This document shows positions 1-9,463 of a stretch of 64,000 bases of DNA, piece after piece. A model generated the notes under the pieces. That model saw nothing but the letters and a program-made list of their open reading frames with translations, made no database searches and was not told where the DNA came from. The stretch comes from Muricoccus roseus (GTDB lineage: Bacteria > Pseudomonadota > Alphaproteobacteria > Acetobacterales > Acetobacteraceae): the NCBI RefSeq assembly GCF_900141905.1, contig NZ_FQZF01000016.1:1-64000 (forward strand), read 5' to 3'. Made by a program: the position numbers and the translations under genes. Numbering within the stretch: position 1 is the first letter of the stretch; every line of letters starts with the position of its first letter.

Positions 1-348
1 GGCCTGACCTTCAAGCCCGAGACGGACGACATGCGCGACGCGCCCTCCCTCGTCGTCGTGCCCAAGCTGGCCCAGGCCGGGGCTATCATCCGCGCCTACG
101 ACCCCCAGCCCTCCCATGCGCGCCAGCTCATGCCGGCCGCCACGCATTTCGCCGAAAGCGCGCTCGATGCCGCGGACGGCGCCGATGCCCTCGTGCTGCT
201 GACCGAGTGGAACGAGTTCCGTGCCCTCTCGCCCGAGCGGCTCAAAGCCACCATGGCCGGCAACACCGTCCTCGACCTCCGCAACGCCTGGGACCCACAG
301 GCCTTCCGTGAGGCCGGATTCCAGTACCAATCCATCGGCCGCCCCTGA
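1..348 (+). CDS. ugd: UDP-glucose 6-dehydrogenase, C-terminal part
   Basis: Oxidises UDP-glucose to UDP-glucuronate with NAD in the cytoplasm, feeding capsule, exopolysaccharide or LPS synthesis. Only the last 115 residues are in the window, and the gene enters from the left edge with the frame open from base 1. The visible part is the C-terminal UDP-binding domain. It opens with GLTFKPETDDMRDAPS, the family motif whose lysine and arginine contact the nucleotide sugar, followed by IRAYDPQ and LLTEWNEFR. A phosphomannomutase/phosphoglucomutase follows 36 bases downstream, which fits a sugar-nucleotide supply operon. The family assignment is firm; a GDP-mannose dehydrogenase is the only realistic alternative. 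Confidence 0.9.
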   Translation, partial: GLTFKPETDDMRDAPSLVVVPKLAQAGAIIRAYDPQPSHARQLMPAATHFAESALDAADGADALVLLTEWNEFRALSPERLKATMAGNTVLDLRNAWDPQAFREAGFQYQSIGRP

Positions 349-384
349 GCGGCCCTGCGCCACCCACGCCAAGAGACGCCCCCC

Positions 385-1797
385 ATGCCGAGCTTCAGCC
401 ACCGCTTCGACCCGACCAGCCTTCGCGAATACGACATTCGCGGCGTCGTCGGGAAAACCCTCTCGGGCGAGGATGCCTTCGCCATCGGCCGGGTCTTCGG
501 CTCCATCGTCTCCCGCAAGGGCGGGACGAAGGTAGCCGTCGGCTATGACGGCCGCCTCTCCTCCCCCATGCTGGAGGAGCGGCTGGTCGCCGGCCTCATG
601 GCCTCGGGCATGGAGGTGATCCGCATCGGCTGCGGGCCGACGCCGATGCTCTATTTCGCCGCCTATCACTTCGGCACGGATGGCGCCGTGATGGTGACGG
701 GCAGCCACAACCCGCCGGACTACAACGGCTTCAAGTCCATGATCGGCAAGAAGCCCTTCTTCGGCGCCGACATCCAGACCCTGGGCCAGATGGCGGCCGG
801 GGGCGACGTGGTGGAGGAGAAGCAGGGCTCCTCCCGCACCGTCGACATCGCCGAGGACTATGTCGCCCGCCTGCTGCAGGATTATGACGGCGGCGACCGC
901 CAGCTGACGGTGGTATGGGACCCGGGCAACGGCTCGGGCGCCGAGATCACGAAGATGCTGGCCGGCCGCCTGCCCGGCAGGCACGTCGTCATCAACGGCG
1001 AGATCGACGGCAACTTCCCGGCCCACCATCCCGACCCGACGGTGGCGAAGAACCTCGAGCAGATCATCGCCGAGGTGGCGCGCCAGGGTGCCGATCTCGG
1101 CATCGCCTTCGACGGCGATGCGGACCGCATCGGCGTGGTGGACAATGAGGGCAACATCCTCTTCGGCGACCAGCTCCTCGTCGTGCTTGCGCGCGACGTG
1201 CTGAAGAGCAAGCCGGGCGGCACGATTATCGCCGATGTGAAGGCGAGCCAGGTGCTGTTCGACGAGGTGGCCAAGGCCGGCGGCGTGCCGCTGATGTGGA
1301 AGACCGGCCACTCGCTCATCAAGTCCAAGATGGCGGAGACGGGCGCGCCGCTGGCGGGTGAGATGTCCGGCCACATCTTCTTCGCGGACAAGTGGTACGG
1401 CTTCGACGATGCCCCTTACTCCGCCGTTCGCCTGCTCGGCATCGTCGCGCGCATGAGCGAGACGCTGTCCCAGGTGCGGGACGCGATGCCGAAGGTGATC
1501 AACACCCCGGAGCTGCGCTTCAACTGCGCCGAGGAGCGCAAGTTCGTCGTCGTCCAGGAGGTGAAGGACCGCCTGGCCGCCGAGGGCGCGAAGGTGCAGG
1601 ACGTGGATGGCGTGCGCGTGCTGACCGAGGACGGCTGGTGGCTGCTGCGTGCCTCCAACACCCAGGCGGTGCTGGTGGCCCGGGCCGAGGCGAAGAGCGC
1701 CGAGGGGCTGGAGCGTCTGAAGGCGGGCATTGCGCGCCAGCTGGAAGCCAGCGGCCTCGCGGCGCCGGACTTCTCCGGGGAGAATGCGGGGCACTGA
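385..1797 (+). CDS. phosphomannomutase/phosphoglucomutase
   Basis: Interconverts hexose 6- and 1-phosphates (mannose and/or glucose), supplying GDP-mannose and UDP-glucose precursors. The 470-residue protein has the full alpha-D-phosphohexomutase layout. The phosphoserine loop is [11 protein letters not shown] with Ser107, the Mg-binding loop is DGDADRIG (Asp243, 245, 247), the sugar-binding loop is GEMSGH around 326-330, and the C-terminal phosphate-binding loop is RASNTQ at 422-427. Length matches AlgC/ManB-type bifunctional enzymes. It sits 36 bases after the UDP-glucose dehydrogenase and probably shares its transcript. Specificity for mannose or glucose cannot be read from sequence. Confidence 0.95.
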   Translation: MPSFSHRFDPTSLREYDIRGVVGKTLSGEDAFAIGRVFGSIVSRKGGTKVAVGYDGRLSSPMLEERLVAGLMASGMEVIRIGCGPTPMLYFAAYHFGTDGAVMVTGSHNPPDYNGFKSMIGKKPFFGADIQTLGQMAAGGDVVEEKQGSSRTVDIAEDYVARLLQDYDGGDRQLTVVWDPGNGSGAEITKMLAGRLPGRHVVINGEIDGNFPAHHPDPTVAKNLEQIIAEVARQGADLGIAFDGDADRIGVVDNEGNILFGDQLLVVLARDVLKSKPGGTIIADVKASQVLFDEVAKAGGVPLMWKTGHSLIKSKMAETGAPLAGEMSGHIFFADKWYGFDDAPYSAVRLLGIVARMSETLSQVRDAMPKVINTPELRFNCAEERKFVVVQEVKDRLAAEGAKVQDVDGVRVLTEDGWWLLRASNTQAVLVARAEAKSAEGLERLKAGIARQLEASGLAAPDFSGENAGH

Positions 1798-2123
1798 TCC
1801 CGGTCTTCCTCTACGGAACCCTGCTGGACCGGCGCATCCTCGCGCGCCGGTCCGGCGACCCCCGGCTGCCCAGGGCCATGCGCCCGGCCCGTCTGCCGGG
1901 CTTCACGCGGGGGATGCTGCGCGGCACCCCCTACCCCACGCTGCTTCCCTGCCCCGGCGCCGAGCTGGACGGGATGCTGATCCGCCCTTCGCCGGACGCC
2001 ATGGCGGCGCTGAAGCGCTATGAGGGCGCCTGCTACCGGTTGGTGCCGGTGCGCGTGCACGGGGCGCGCGGCGCCGTGCGGGCCCGGGCCTGGATCGTGC
2101 CGCGGTTCATGGCGCGGCCCTGA
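1794..2123 (+). CDS. gamma-glutamylcyclotransferase-like protein
   Basis: About 109 residues. It starts with the family signature [13 protein letters not shown], where YGTL forms the substrate pocket of gamma-glutamylcyclotransferases (AIG2-like fold). A downstream [11 protein letters not shown] segment carries the glutamate expected at the catalytic position. The family releases 5-oxoproline from gamma-glutamyl amines or peptides, but the substrate here is unknown. The start is unusual: no ATG, GTG or TTG lies in frame near the domain start. The best candidate is CTG at 1794, which overlaps the TGA of the upstream mutase as CTGA and is preceded by a purine-rich CGGGGAGAA about 10 bases away. 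Family confidence is good; the exact start is inferred. Confidence 0.72.
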   Translation: MIPVFLYGTLLDRRILARRSGDPRLPRAMRPARLPGFTRGMLRGTPYPTLLPCPGAELDGMLIRPSPDAMAALKRYEGACYRLVPVRVHGARGAVRARAWIVPRFMARP

Positions 2124-2171
2124 ATCGGCCACCCCGCTTGCGGTGCCGCGGGGCTGCCCCAGGATGGCGCC

Positions 2172-2768
2172 ATGCGCCGCCGTTCCCTTCTCCTGCTAAT
2201 GGCCGCCACCCCGGCTGCCGCCCAGGCCCCTGCCCTGCTGCGGCCTGACGAAGCCCTGCCGCTCCTGCGGGCCGGCGGGCTGAACCTCTACATGCGCCAT
2301 GCGACGACCGACCGGAGCCAGGCCGATACGGGCCGGCTGGAGGACCGGGCGGGGCAGCGCAACCTCAGCCGGGCCGGTGAGGCGATGGCGCGCGCGCTGG
2401 GCGCGGCCTTCCGGCGTCTCGGGATTCCCGTGCGGGAGGTGCTCACCAGCGAGGTCTTCCGGGCGCAGGACACCGCCCGGCTGGCCTTCGGGGAGGCCGG
2501 GATTCACCCGGCGCTGATCGCGGACGACTACACGCGGGGGGATGCGCGGCAGGACGCGGCGGAGGTTTCGCGACTGCTGGCCCAGCCGGCGCGCGGCGGC
2601 AACCGGGTGCTGGTCGGGCATATCGTCCCCCTGGGGATGATCCTTGGGCGCTCCCTGGCCCAGGCGGAGTTCCCGGAGGGCAGCCTCGCCCTGTTCCGGC
2701 CGGAGGACGGGCGATGGCGCTTCCTCGGCATCGTCCGGGCGGAGGCGCTGATCGAGGCGGCGCGGTGA
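2172..2768 (+). CDS. exported histidine phosphatase family protein
   Basis: A 198-residue protein with a cleavable N-terminal signal (MRRRSLLLLMAATPAAAQA), so it is probably periplasmic. The histidine-phosphatase core is recognisable: the nucleophile histidine in YMRHATTD near residue 41, a TSEVFRAQDTA segment, and the second catalytic histidine in RVLVGHIVPLG near 157. The canonical RHG is RHA here, as in several exported branches of the superfamily. Substrate is unknown. It lies 48 bases after the cyclotransferase-like gene and may be on the same transcript. Confidence 0.85.
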   Translation: MRRRSLLLLMAATPAAAQAPALLRPDEALPLLRAGGLNLYMRHATTDRSQADTGRLEDRAGQRNLSRAGEAMARALGAAFRRLGIPVREVLTSEVFRAQDTARLAFGEAGIHPALIADDYTRGDARQDAAEVSRLLAQPARGGNRVLVGHIVPLGMILGRSLAQAEFPEGSLALFRPEDGRWRFLGIVRAEALIEAAR

Positions 2769-2830
2769 CGGGCGCCCCCTGACGGCCAGGGCCAGGCCCG
2801 GTAGACTCCCCGCGACCACGGAGTGAGCCG

Positions 2831-3937
2831 ATGCTGCAACCGCCCCCCGCCGAGCCCGGCATGCGCGAGGAAGAGGTCGATACCCCGGCCCTCCTGCTCG
2901 ACCTCGATGCCTTCGAGGCCAATCTGGACGCCATGGCGGCGCGGCTGGCCGGCACCGGCGCCAGGCTGCGCGCCCATGCGAAGACGCATAAGTCCGCGGT
3001 GATCGCCCTTCAGCAGATCCGGCGCGGCGCGGTCGGGCAATGCGTGCAGAAGGTGGCCGAGGCGGAGGCGCTGGCCTGGGGCGGGGTGCCCGACATCCTC
3101 GTCTCCAACCAGGTGGTGGATGCGCGGAAGCTGCGGCGGCTGGCGGCCCTTTCCGGCATCGCCAAGGTCGCGGTCTGCGCCGACGACGCGGCGGGGATAG
3201 ACACGATCTCCGCGGTGGCCGAGGCGGCCGGGACGCGGATGGAGGTGCTGGTCGAGATCGATGTCGGCGCGGGCCGCTGCGGCGTCCCGCCCGGGCCGGA
3301 GGCGGTGGCGCTGGCCGAGCGGATCGCCGCCTCGCCGCATCTAACCTTCGGCGGGCTCCAGGCCTATCACGGCAGCGCGCAGCACAAGCGCAGCATCGAG
3401 GAGCGGCGCGCTGCCATTTCCTTCGCCGCGGAGGGGGTGCGGCGAACGATCGAGCAGCTGACCCAGCGCGGGTTGCCCTGCCCCATCGTCGGCGGCGCAG
3501 GGACCGGCACCTATGAGCTGGAGCTGGAGGCGGGGCTCTGGACCGAGATCCAAGCCGGCTCCTACGCCTTCATGGATGCCGACTACGCGGCCAACGGGCA
3601 GCCGCCCGCCTTCCGGCAGAGCCTGTTCGTTCTGTCGCAGGTGATGTCGGCCCCGCGCGACGGGATGGCGGTGCTGGATGCCGGGCACAAGGCCGTGGCG
3701 GTGGATTCCGGCCTTCCGCTGGTCTGGGACCGGCCGGGCATCCGCTATGTCGGCGCCTCGGACGAGCACGGCTCGCTCGTGGTGGAGGGCGGCGCGCAGC
3801 CGAAGCTGGGGGAGAGGCTGCGACTGGTGCCGGGCCATTGCGACCCGACGGTGGACCGCTACGACTGGTATGTCGGCGTCCGGAAGGGCCGGGTGGAATG
3901 CCTCTGGCCTGTTTCCGCCCGCGGCGGGATGGCCTGA
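2831..3937 (+). CDS. DSD1-family PLP enzyme (D-threonine aldolase / D-serine dehydratase-like)
   Basis: A 368-residue fold-type III PLP enzyme. The lysine that binds PLP is Lys51 in RAHAKTHKS. The C-terminal metal site typical of D-threonine aldolase and D-serine dehydratase is HCD at 336-338 within PGHCDPTVDRYDWY. The first domain is an alanine-racemase-like barrel (VDTPALLLDLDAFE). The family splits beta-hydroxy-D-amino acids into glycine and an aldehyde, or deaminates D-serine, in the cytoplasm; sequence alone does not choose. It is followed at once by a strong hairpin terminator shared with the convergent carboxypeptidase gene. Confidence 0.88.
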   Translation: MLQPPPAEPGMREEEVDTPALLLDLDAFEANLDAMAARLAGTGARLRAHAKTHKSAVIALQQIRRGAVGQCVQKVAEAEALAWGGVPDILVSNQVVDARKLRRLAALSGIAKVAVCADDAAGIDTISAVAEAAGTRMEVLVEIDVGAGRCGVPPGPEAVALAERIAASPHLTFGGLQAYHGSAQHKRSIEERRAAISFAAEGVRRTIEQLTQRGLPCPIVGGAGTGTYELELEAGLWTEIQAGSYAFMDADYAANGQPPAFRQSLFVLSQVMSAPRDGMAVLDAGHKAVAVDSGLPLVWDRPGIRYVGASDEHGSLVVEGGAQPKLGERLRLVPGHCDPTVDRYDWYVGVRKGRVECLWPVSARGGMA

Positions 3938-3940
3938 ACG

Positions 3941-3969
3941 AAAAAAGGGACCGGCGAGCCGGTCCCTTT
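3941..3969. terminator. bidirectional intrinsic terminator
   Basis: Inverted repeat AAAGGGACCGG / CCGGTCCCTTT around a 4-base loop, lying between two convergent genes. Read on the minus strand it ends in six T residues, so it should stop the carboxypeptidase transcript well. Read on the plus strand it ends in TTTC, a weaker stop for the aldolase gene. Confidence 0.85.
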
Positions 3970-3995
3970 CCAGAGTGATCCGATGGAGGCGCGGC

Positions 3996-5243
3996 CTAGC
4001 GCCGGGCCTGCTTCCCGCGCGGCGCGGTGGCGGCAACGGGCGCGCGGCGCGGCGCCGCCACGCGGGATGTCGTGCCGCGGGGGGCCGAGACGCGGACCAT
4101 CCGCCCGCCATCGCCCTGCTCCATCACGCGGCGCGTGCTGGCGGCGCGGGCCGCGCCGGCCCGGGTGCCGACGCGCGCCACAGGGGCCGCCGCGGCACGG
4201 CCGCGCGCCGCGGCCGCCTGGGGACGCGCCGCCGCCGGCCGGGCCACGCGCAGCGAGACCTGGCGGATGTTGGAGCGGGCCGGCGCCGCCGCCTCGATCG
4301 TCGCGGCACGGGCGCGGCCGAGCACAGAGGGCGCCCGCGCCATGGCCATCGCCGCATCCGGCACGCGGGCCGGGGGCTGCACGCCCAACCGGGCGAAGCC
4401 GTCATCGAGCAGCAGGGCCGCATGGCGGTCCCGCTCCACCCAAGAGGAGCCTCCGAAGACGGAGACGAAGACGCGCTGGCCCTGGCGCTGGGCGGAGACG
4501 ACGTTGTTGAAGCCAGAGGCGTTGATGAAGCCGGTCTTCACCCCGTCCACGCCTTCATACTCGCCGATCATGCGGTTGTGGCTGCGGAAGGCGTAGTTGC
4601 CGGCGCGGATGGTGGAGTTGCCGAAGTAGTGCCAGCGCTCCGGGAAATCGAGGAAGAGGCGGCGGCCGAGCGTCGCCATGTCGCGCGCCGTCGTCGTCTG
4701 GTCCCAGTCGGGCAGGCCGGAGGCGTTGCGGAAGGTGGTGTTGGTCATGCCGAGCTGACGCGCCTTCTGCGTCATCACCTGGGCGAAGCGCTCCTCGCTG
4801 CCGGCCAGGGCCTCGCCGACCGCGACCGCCACGTCATTGGCCGACTTCATCGTCAGCGCGTAGATCGCGACCTCGACCGGGATGGTCATGCCGGGCGGAA
4901 CGCCGAGCTTGGAGGGCTGGCGGCTGTTCGCCTCCTCGCTGATGTAGATGCGGCTGTTCATGGTGACGCGGCCTTCGCGCATCGCCTCAAACAGCATGTA
5001 GAGGGTCATCATCTTGGTCAGCGAGGCCGGGTAGCGCGGGGCATCGGCATTGGCGCCGCCCAGCGACTGGCCGGTCCGGCCATCCATGACGAAGGAGGCG
5101 TAGCGGTCGCTGCCGATCTGGGCAGCGGCGGGATGGGCTGCCAGCAGGGCGGGCACCAGGGCGGCCGCCCAGCCAGCCCGCTTGGCCAGCGCCCGCACGC
5201 CCTCGCGCCGCCGGCCGCACCAGGCCGCCAAAGCATTCGCCAT
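3996..5243 (-). CDS. D-alanyl-D-alanine carboxypeptidase (PBP5/6 family)
   Basis: Trims the terminal D-alanine from peptidoglycan pentapeptides in the periplasm. The 415-residue product has a signal peptide ending near AHPAAAQ (residue 42) and the three S11 peptidase motifs: SLTK (Ser74-Lys77), SAN (134-136) and KTG (236-238). The start was set at 5243 because AGAGGGGG lies just upstream; an in-frame ATG 17 codons earlier has no such site. The S11 core ends near residue 290. The remaining 125 residues are a low-complexity Ala/Arg/Pro tail (net basic) instead of the usual membrane-anchoring helix, so how it is held at the membrane is unclear. Confidence 0.93.
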   Translation of the reverse strand: MANALAAWCGRRREGVRALAKRAGWAAALVPALLAAHPAAAQIGSDRYASFVMDGRTGQSLGGANADAPRYPASLTKMMTLYMLFEAMREGRVTMNSRIYISEEANSRQPSKLGVPPGMTIPVEVAIYALTMKSANDVAVAVGEALAGSEERFAQVMTQKARQLGMTNTTFRNASGLPDWDQTTTARDMATLGRRLFLDFPERWHYFGNSTIRAGNYAFRSHNRMIGEYEGVDGVKTGFINASGFNNVVSAQRQGQRVFVSVFGGSSWVERDRHAALLLDDGFARLGVQPPARVPDAAMAMARAPSVLGRARAATIEAAAPARSNIRQVSLRVARPAAARPQAAAARGRAAAAPVARVGTRAGAARAASTRRVMEQGDGGRMVRVSAPRGTTSRVAAPRRAPVAATAPRGKQARR

Positions 5244-5562
5244 GTAGCATCCCCCTCTAGCCGGCTCCGCCCCCGCGGAAATGCCGTTGCGCACAGCCCC
5301 CCAGCCATGCAGGCCGACGATAAGGGGCCTTGGCTGCGCCTGTCCATCGCAAGTTGCAGGGAATTTCCCTACGATTCAGTTATTGCAGCATTTTTGGGGG
5401 TGGGGCCGAAAGTTTCGCGCGGATGGAAGATTTTTCATGCTGCGCTGCAAAAAACTTGTGGACCGGGCTTCGTTGCGATCGCTACAACCTCCATGTTGCA
5501 GCGCAGCAATGCCATGGTGACAATCATGGCCTGCCTCATCGGACTTCCAGGAGATGCCCCCC
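5244..5562. promoter_or_regulatory. divergent intergenic region with PhaR-like operators
   Basis: This gap holds the promoters of the divergent carboxypeptidase and phasin genes. Two copies of a 13-base element face each other: TGCTGCGCTGCAA at 5438-5450 and its exact reverse complement TTGCAGCGCAGCA at 5496-5508. Each contains a (C/T)TGC-N3-GCA(A/G) core, close to the CTGC-N3/4-GCAG site reported for the PHA-responsive repressor PhaR. A partial copy, TTGCAGCA, is at 5383-5390. The repeats are seen directly; PhaR as the ligand is inferred from the phasin gene that follows. A Shine-Dalgarno AGGAG at 5549-5553 serves the phasin start. Confidence 0.6.
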
Positions 5563-6093
5563 ATGGCCAATGAATCCCCCAAGGTTGCCCGCCTCGCGGC
5601 CGAGACCGTGAGCACCGCGGCCACCACCGCCGAGACCGTCGCCGCCAAGACCACCGGCTTCGCCGATGCCGGCACCGCCCAGCTCCGCACCGCCATGGAG
5701 CGCGGCATGGAGCAGGCGACCAAGGCTGCCGAGGGCAGCTTCAAGGCTGCGCAGGACTTCGCCGAGTTCTCCCGCGGGAACGCCGAGACCCTGGCCCAGG
5801 TGGCGCAGACCTGGATGATGGGCACGCAGGACCTGGGCCGCCAGGCCTTCGCCTTCGCCCAGTCCCTGACCGACCACGCGCTCGAGGGCGCCCGCGCCAT
5901 GGCTGGCGTGAAGAGCCTCAAGGAAGTGGCCGAGATCCAGGCCAGCTATGCGCGCGGCACGGTTGACCGCATGATGTCCGAGACGGCGAAGCTGCAGGAG
6001 GCCTCGCTGAAGCTGGCCGAGCAGGTCGCCACCCCCGTGACCCAGCGCGTGTCCCTGGCGATCGAGCGCGCGACCAAGCCGATCGCGGCCTAA
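5563..6093 (+). CDS. phasin family protein
   Basis: A 176-residue, almost wholly helical Ala-rich protein of the phasin_2 type. These coat polyhydroxyalkanoate granules and control their number and size. The central ANETLAQVAQTWMMGTQ-like stretch, the heptad-rich C-terminal half and the absence of cysteine fit the family. The start at 5563 was preferred over an ATG at 5554 because AGGAG ends at 5553, giving a 9-base spacing only for 5563. No PHA synthase is in the window. The PhaR-like sites upstream suggest that the gene is derepressed when granules form. Confidence 0.9.
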   Translation: MANESPKVARLAAETVSTAATTAETVAAKTTGFADAGTAQLRTAMERGMEQATKAAEGSFKAAQDFAEFSRGNAETLAQVAQTWMMGTQDLGRQAFAFAQSLTDHALEGARAMAGVKSLKEVAEIQASYARGTVDRMMSETAKLQEASLKLAEQVATPVTQRVSLAIERATKPIAA

Positions 6094-6396
6094 TGCCGGA
6101 AACGGCCTCCGGGGGATGACCCTGGCGGCCGGACCGCTTCCCGGATTGCTCTCCGGACCACTCCCTGGGCCCTGCCCGCCTGCCCTTCCGGGCCGGTGGG
6201 CGGGGCCCTTGGCGTTCCGGCATCCGCTTCGCCCGCCCCTGCCCTCTGGCAAGGCGTGCTCGGGCGCCCCATATCCGCGCGTGGCGAGAGACTTCACCTC
6301 GTGCGATGCGATCCGATATCCTTCCACCACAATTGAAGCGCGGCGGAGACGGCCAGCCCTTGGCAAGCCGGCCATCCGTGAGACCATGGCGGGGCG
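6094..6396. other. intergenic, no gene seen
   Basis: About 300 bases between the phasin and clpS. Short frames run through it on both strands but show no start with a ribosome site and no recognisable protein. The last 100 bases are less GC-rich and probably carry the clpS promoter, though no clear -35/-10 pair was found. Confidence 0.5.
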
Positions 6397-6819
6397 ATGA
6401 CAGAGCAGGACAGGCGCCCGGGCGGCATGACGGGCAACACCCCCGAGGATCCCGACAAGGATAAGGGGCCCTCCCGCCCGGCGGGGCCGCCGGGAGACGG
6501 CGGCAACGGAACCGATGGGGGCGGCCCGGCGACGGGCGTCGTGGTCAAGGCGCGTCCTCGGACGCGCAAGCCGACCATGTACAAGGTCCTGATGCTGAAC
6601 GACGACTACACGCCGATGGAGTTCGTCGTGCATGTGCTGGAGCGCTTCTTCCAGAAGAACCGGGACGAGGCGACCCGCATCATGCTGCATGTCCACCGCC
6701 GCGGCGTCGGCGTCTGCGGGGTCTTCACCTATGAGGTTGCGGAGACCAAGGTAACCCAGGTCATGGACCTGGCGCGCCAGAACCAGCACCCTCTGCAGTG
6801 CACGATCGAGAAGGACTGA
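6397..6819 (+). CDS. clpS: ATP-dependent Clp protease adaptor ClpS
   Basis: Adaptor that hands N-degron substrates to ClpA. The C-terminal 85 residues are a complete ClpS domain: [17 protein letters not shown] (the acidic NDD pocket that binds the substrate N-terminus), then a helix with [17 protein letters not shown], which closes the hydrophobic pocket. The first 50 residues are a Gly/Pro-rich disordered extension, longer than in E. coli ClpS. An internal ATG at 6427 could be the true start and would shorten that tail by ten residues. clpA follows 192 bases downstream, the normal arrangement. Confidence 0.95.
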   Translation: MTEQDRRPGGMTGNTPEDPDKDKGPSRPAGPPGDGGNGTDGGGPATGVVVKARPRTRKPTMYKVLMLNDDYTPMEFVVHVLERFFQKNRDEATRIMLHVHRRGVGVCGVFTYEVAETKVTQVMDLARQNQHPLQCTIEKD

Positions 6820-7011
6820 TTCGGCAAGAGGCCGGCGAGCTTCCGGACCTTAGGCTGAAACACCGCGTAACCGACCTATCCCCTCGGCGTTCGGGGAATG
6901 GGTCACAATATAGACTTCAGACTACCGAGTTGCGGCCGCCCCAAGCTTGGCGTCCAGGGGGACGCCCTGCCGGGAGATCCCGGCGGCCGATGAGATAGGG
7001 GAGCGTCGATT

Positions 7012-9402
7012 ATGCTGTCCCGTAACCTTGAACAGACGCTCCACCGCGCCCTTGGCCTGGCCAGCGAGCGCCGGCACGAATACGCCACGCTCGAGCACCT
7101 GCTGCTCAGCCTGGCCGAAGACACGGATGCGACGACCGTTCTCCGCGCCTGCGGCGTGGATGTGGACAAGCTGAAGCGTGACCTGGCCGAGTTCCTGGAC
7201 AAGGACCTGGCCGGGCTGGTGACCGACCGCGGGGGCGACCCGAAGCCGACCGCCGGCTTCCAGCGGGTGGTCCAGCGCGCGGCGATCCACGTCCAGTCGT
7301 CCGGGCGCGATGAGGTGACCGGCGCCAATGTGCTGGTGGCCCTGTTCAGCGAGCGCGAGAGCCATGCGGTCTACTTCCTGCAGCTGCAGGACATGACCCG
7401 GCTGGACGCGGTGAATTTCATCTCCCACGGCATCGCCAAGGCCCCGGGCCGCAGCCAGACCCGCCCCGTGCAGGGCAATGCGGGCAAGGATGGCGAGGGC
7501 CAGGATGAGGGCCGCGGCAATGAGGAGCGCCGCGAGGGCGGCGCCAAGCGCGGCGGCGACGCGCTGTCGAACTACTGCGTCAACCTCAACAAGAAGGCTG
7601 GCCAGGGCAAGATCGACCCGCTGATCGGGCGCGCCGAGGAGATCGAGCGCACAATCCAGATCCTCTGCCGCCGCACCAAGAACAACCCGCTCTATGTGGG
7701 CGACCCGGGCGTGGGCAAGACTGCCATCGCCGAGGGCCTGGCCAAGCGGATCATCGAGGAGGACGTGCCCGAGGTCCTGCTCAAGTCCACGATCTACGCG
7801 CTGGACATGGGCAGCCTGCTGGCCGGCACGCGCTATCGCGGTGACTTCGAGGAGCGGCTGAAGGCCGTGGTGAACGAGCTGGAGCAGCAGCCCGGCGCCA
7901 TCCTCTTCATCGACGAGATCCACACGGTGATTGGCGCCGGTGCGACCTCGGGCGGTGCGATGGATGCGTCGAACCTGCTGAAGCCGGCGCTTGCCCAGGG
8001 CACGCTGCGCTGCATCGGCTCCACCACCTACAAGGAGTACCGGCAGCACTTCGAGAAGGACCGGGCGCTCGTCCGGCGCTTCCAGAAGATCGACGTCAAC
8101 GAGCCGAGCGTCGAGGATGCGGTGAAGATCCTCACCGGGCTGAAGACGAATTACGAGAAGCACCACAAGGTCAAGTACACGCCGGAGGCGATCCGCGCCG
8201 CGGTGGAGCTCTCGGCCAAGTACATCCATGACCGGAAGCTGCCGGACAAGGCGATCGACGTGATCGACGAGGTCGGCGCCTCCCGCATGCTTCTGCCGGA
8301 GGGCAAGCGGCGCAAGACCGTGACCCTCCAGGACGTGGAAAACATCGTCGCCAAGATCGCGCGGATCCCACCCAAGTCCGTGTCCACCGACGACAAGGAG
8401 ACGCTCAAGAGCCTGGAGCGCGACCTGAAGTCGATGGTGTTCGGCCAGGACAAGGCGATCGAGGCCCTTTCGGCCGCGATCAAGCTGGCCCGGGCCGGGC
8501 TGCGCGACCCGGAGAAGCCGATCGGCAACTATCTCTTCTCCGGCCCCACGGGCGTCGGCAAGACGGAGGTGGCCAAGCAGCTCGCCAAGACGCTCGGCAT
8601 CGAGCTGATCCGCTTCGACATGTCCGAGTACATGGAGCGGCACAGCATCAGCCGGCTGATCGGCGCGCCCCCGGGCTATGTGGGCTTCGACCAGGGTGGC
8701 CTGCTGACCGACAGCATCGACCAGCACCCGCATGCCGTGCTCCTGCTCGATGAGATCGAGAAGGCGCACCAGGATCTCTACAACATCCTGCTGCAGGTGA
8801 TGGACCACGGGAAGCTGACGGACCACAACGGCAAGACGGTCGACTTCCGCAACGTCATCCTCATCATGACCACCAATGCCGGCGCGGCGGACATGGCCAA
8901 GCCCGCCATCGGCTTCGGTGCCGTGCAGCGGGTGGGTGAGGACACCGAGGCGATCAACCGGATGTTCACGCCCGAGTTCCGCAACCGCCTGGATGCGGTG
9001 GTGCCCTTCGCCAATCTGTCCCCGGAGATCGTGGGCAACGTCGTCGAGAAGTTCGTGATGCAGCTGGAGGCCCAGCTCGCGGACCGGAACGTGACGATCG
9101 AGCTGTCCTCGGCCGCCAAGGAGTGGCTGGCGGAGAAGGGCTATGACCGCCTCTATGGCGCGCGGCCGCTGGCCCGCGTGATCCAGGAGTACATCAAGAA
9201 GCCGCTGGCCGAGGAGCTGCTCTTCGGCAAGCTGGTGAAGGGTGGCGCGGTGAAGGTGGGGCTGAAGGACGACGCCCTGACCTTCGACATCGCCGAGGCG
9301 CCGCCACCGGCGCTGCCCAAGCCCGAGGAGGGCCAGGGTGGCAGCGAGGGTGGTTCCGATGGCGACGGCGAGGCCGAGCGCGAGCCGGAGGCGGCGGGTT
9401 GA
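7012..9402 (+). CDS. clpA: ATP-dependent Clp protease ATP-binding subunit ClpA
   Basis: Hexameric AAA+ unfoldase that feeds ClpP. The 796-residue protein has the Clp-N repeat domain (1-150), a charged, Gly/Glu/Arg-rich linker near 155-185, AAA domain 1 with Walker A GDPGVGKT at 230-237 and Walker [10 protein letters not shown] near 297, and AAA domain 2 with GPTGVGKT at 511-518 and [10 protein letters not shown]. The ClpB-type coiled-coil middle domain is absent, which separates it from ClpB. The C-terminal 40 residues are Gly/Glu-rich. ClpP is not in the window. Confidence 0.97.
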   Translation: MLSRNLEQTLHRALGLASERRHEYATLEHLLLSLAEDTDATTVLRACGVDVDKLKRDLAEFLDKDLAGLVTDRGGDPKPTAGFQRVVQRAAIHVQSSGRDEVTGANVLVALFSERESHAVYFLQLQDMTRLDAVNFISHGIAKAPGRSQTRPVQGNAGKDGEGQDEGRGNEERREGGAKRGGDALSNYCVNLNKKAGQGKIDPLIGRAEEIERTIQILCRRTKNNPLYVGDPGVGKTAIAEGLAKRIIEEDVPEVLLKSTIYALDMGSLLAGTRYRGDFEERLKAVVNELEQQPGAILFIDEIHTVIGAGATSGGAMDASNLLKPALAQGTLRCIGSTTYKEYRQHFEKDRALVRRFQKIDVNEPSVEDAVKILTGLKTNYEKHHKVKYTPEAIRAAVELSAKYIHDRKLPDKAIDVIDEVGASRMLLPEGKRRKTVTLQDVENIVAKIARIPPKSVSTDDKETLKSLERDLKSMVFGQDKAIEALSAAIKLARAGLRDPEKPIGNYLFSGPTGVGKTEVAKQLAKTLGIELIRFDMSEYMERHSISRLIGAPPGYVGFDQGGLLTDSIDQHPHAVLLLDEIEKAHQDLYNILLQVMDHGKLTDHNGKTVDFRNVILIMTTNAGAADMAKPAIGFGAVQRVGEDTEAINRMFTPEFRNRLDAVVPFANLSPEIVGNVVEKFVMQLEAQLADRNVTIELSSAAKEWLAEKGYDRLYGARPLARVIQEYIKKPLAEELLFGKLVKGGAVKVGLKDDALTFDIAEAPPPALPKPEEGQGGSEGGSDGDGEAEREPEAAG

Positions 9403-9463
9403 CCCGCCGCCCCTCCGGGGCTCTATAGCAACGCGTTCATGAACTTGGCGTAGAGGTCGGCGA

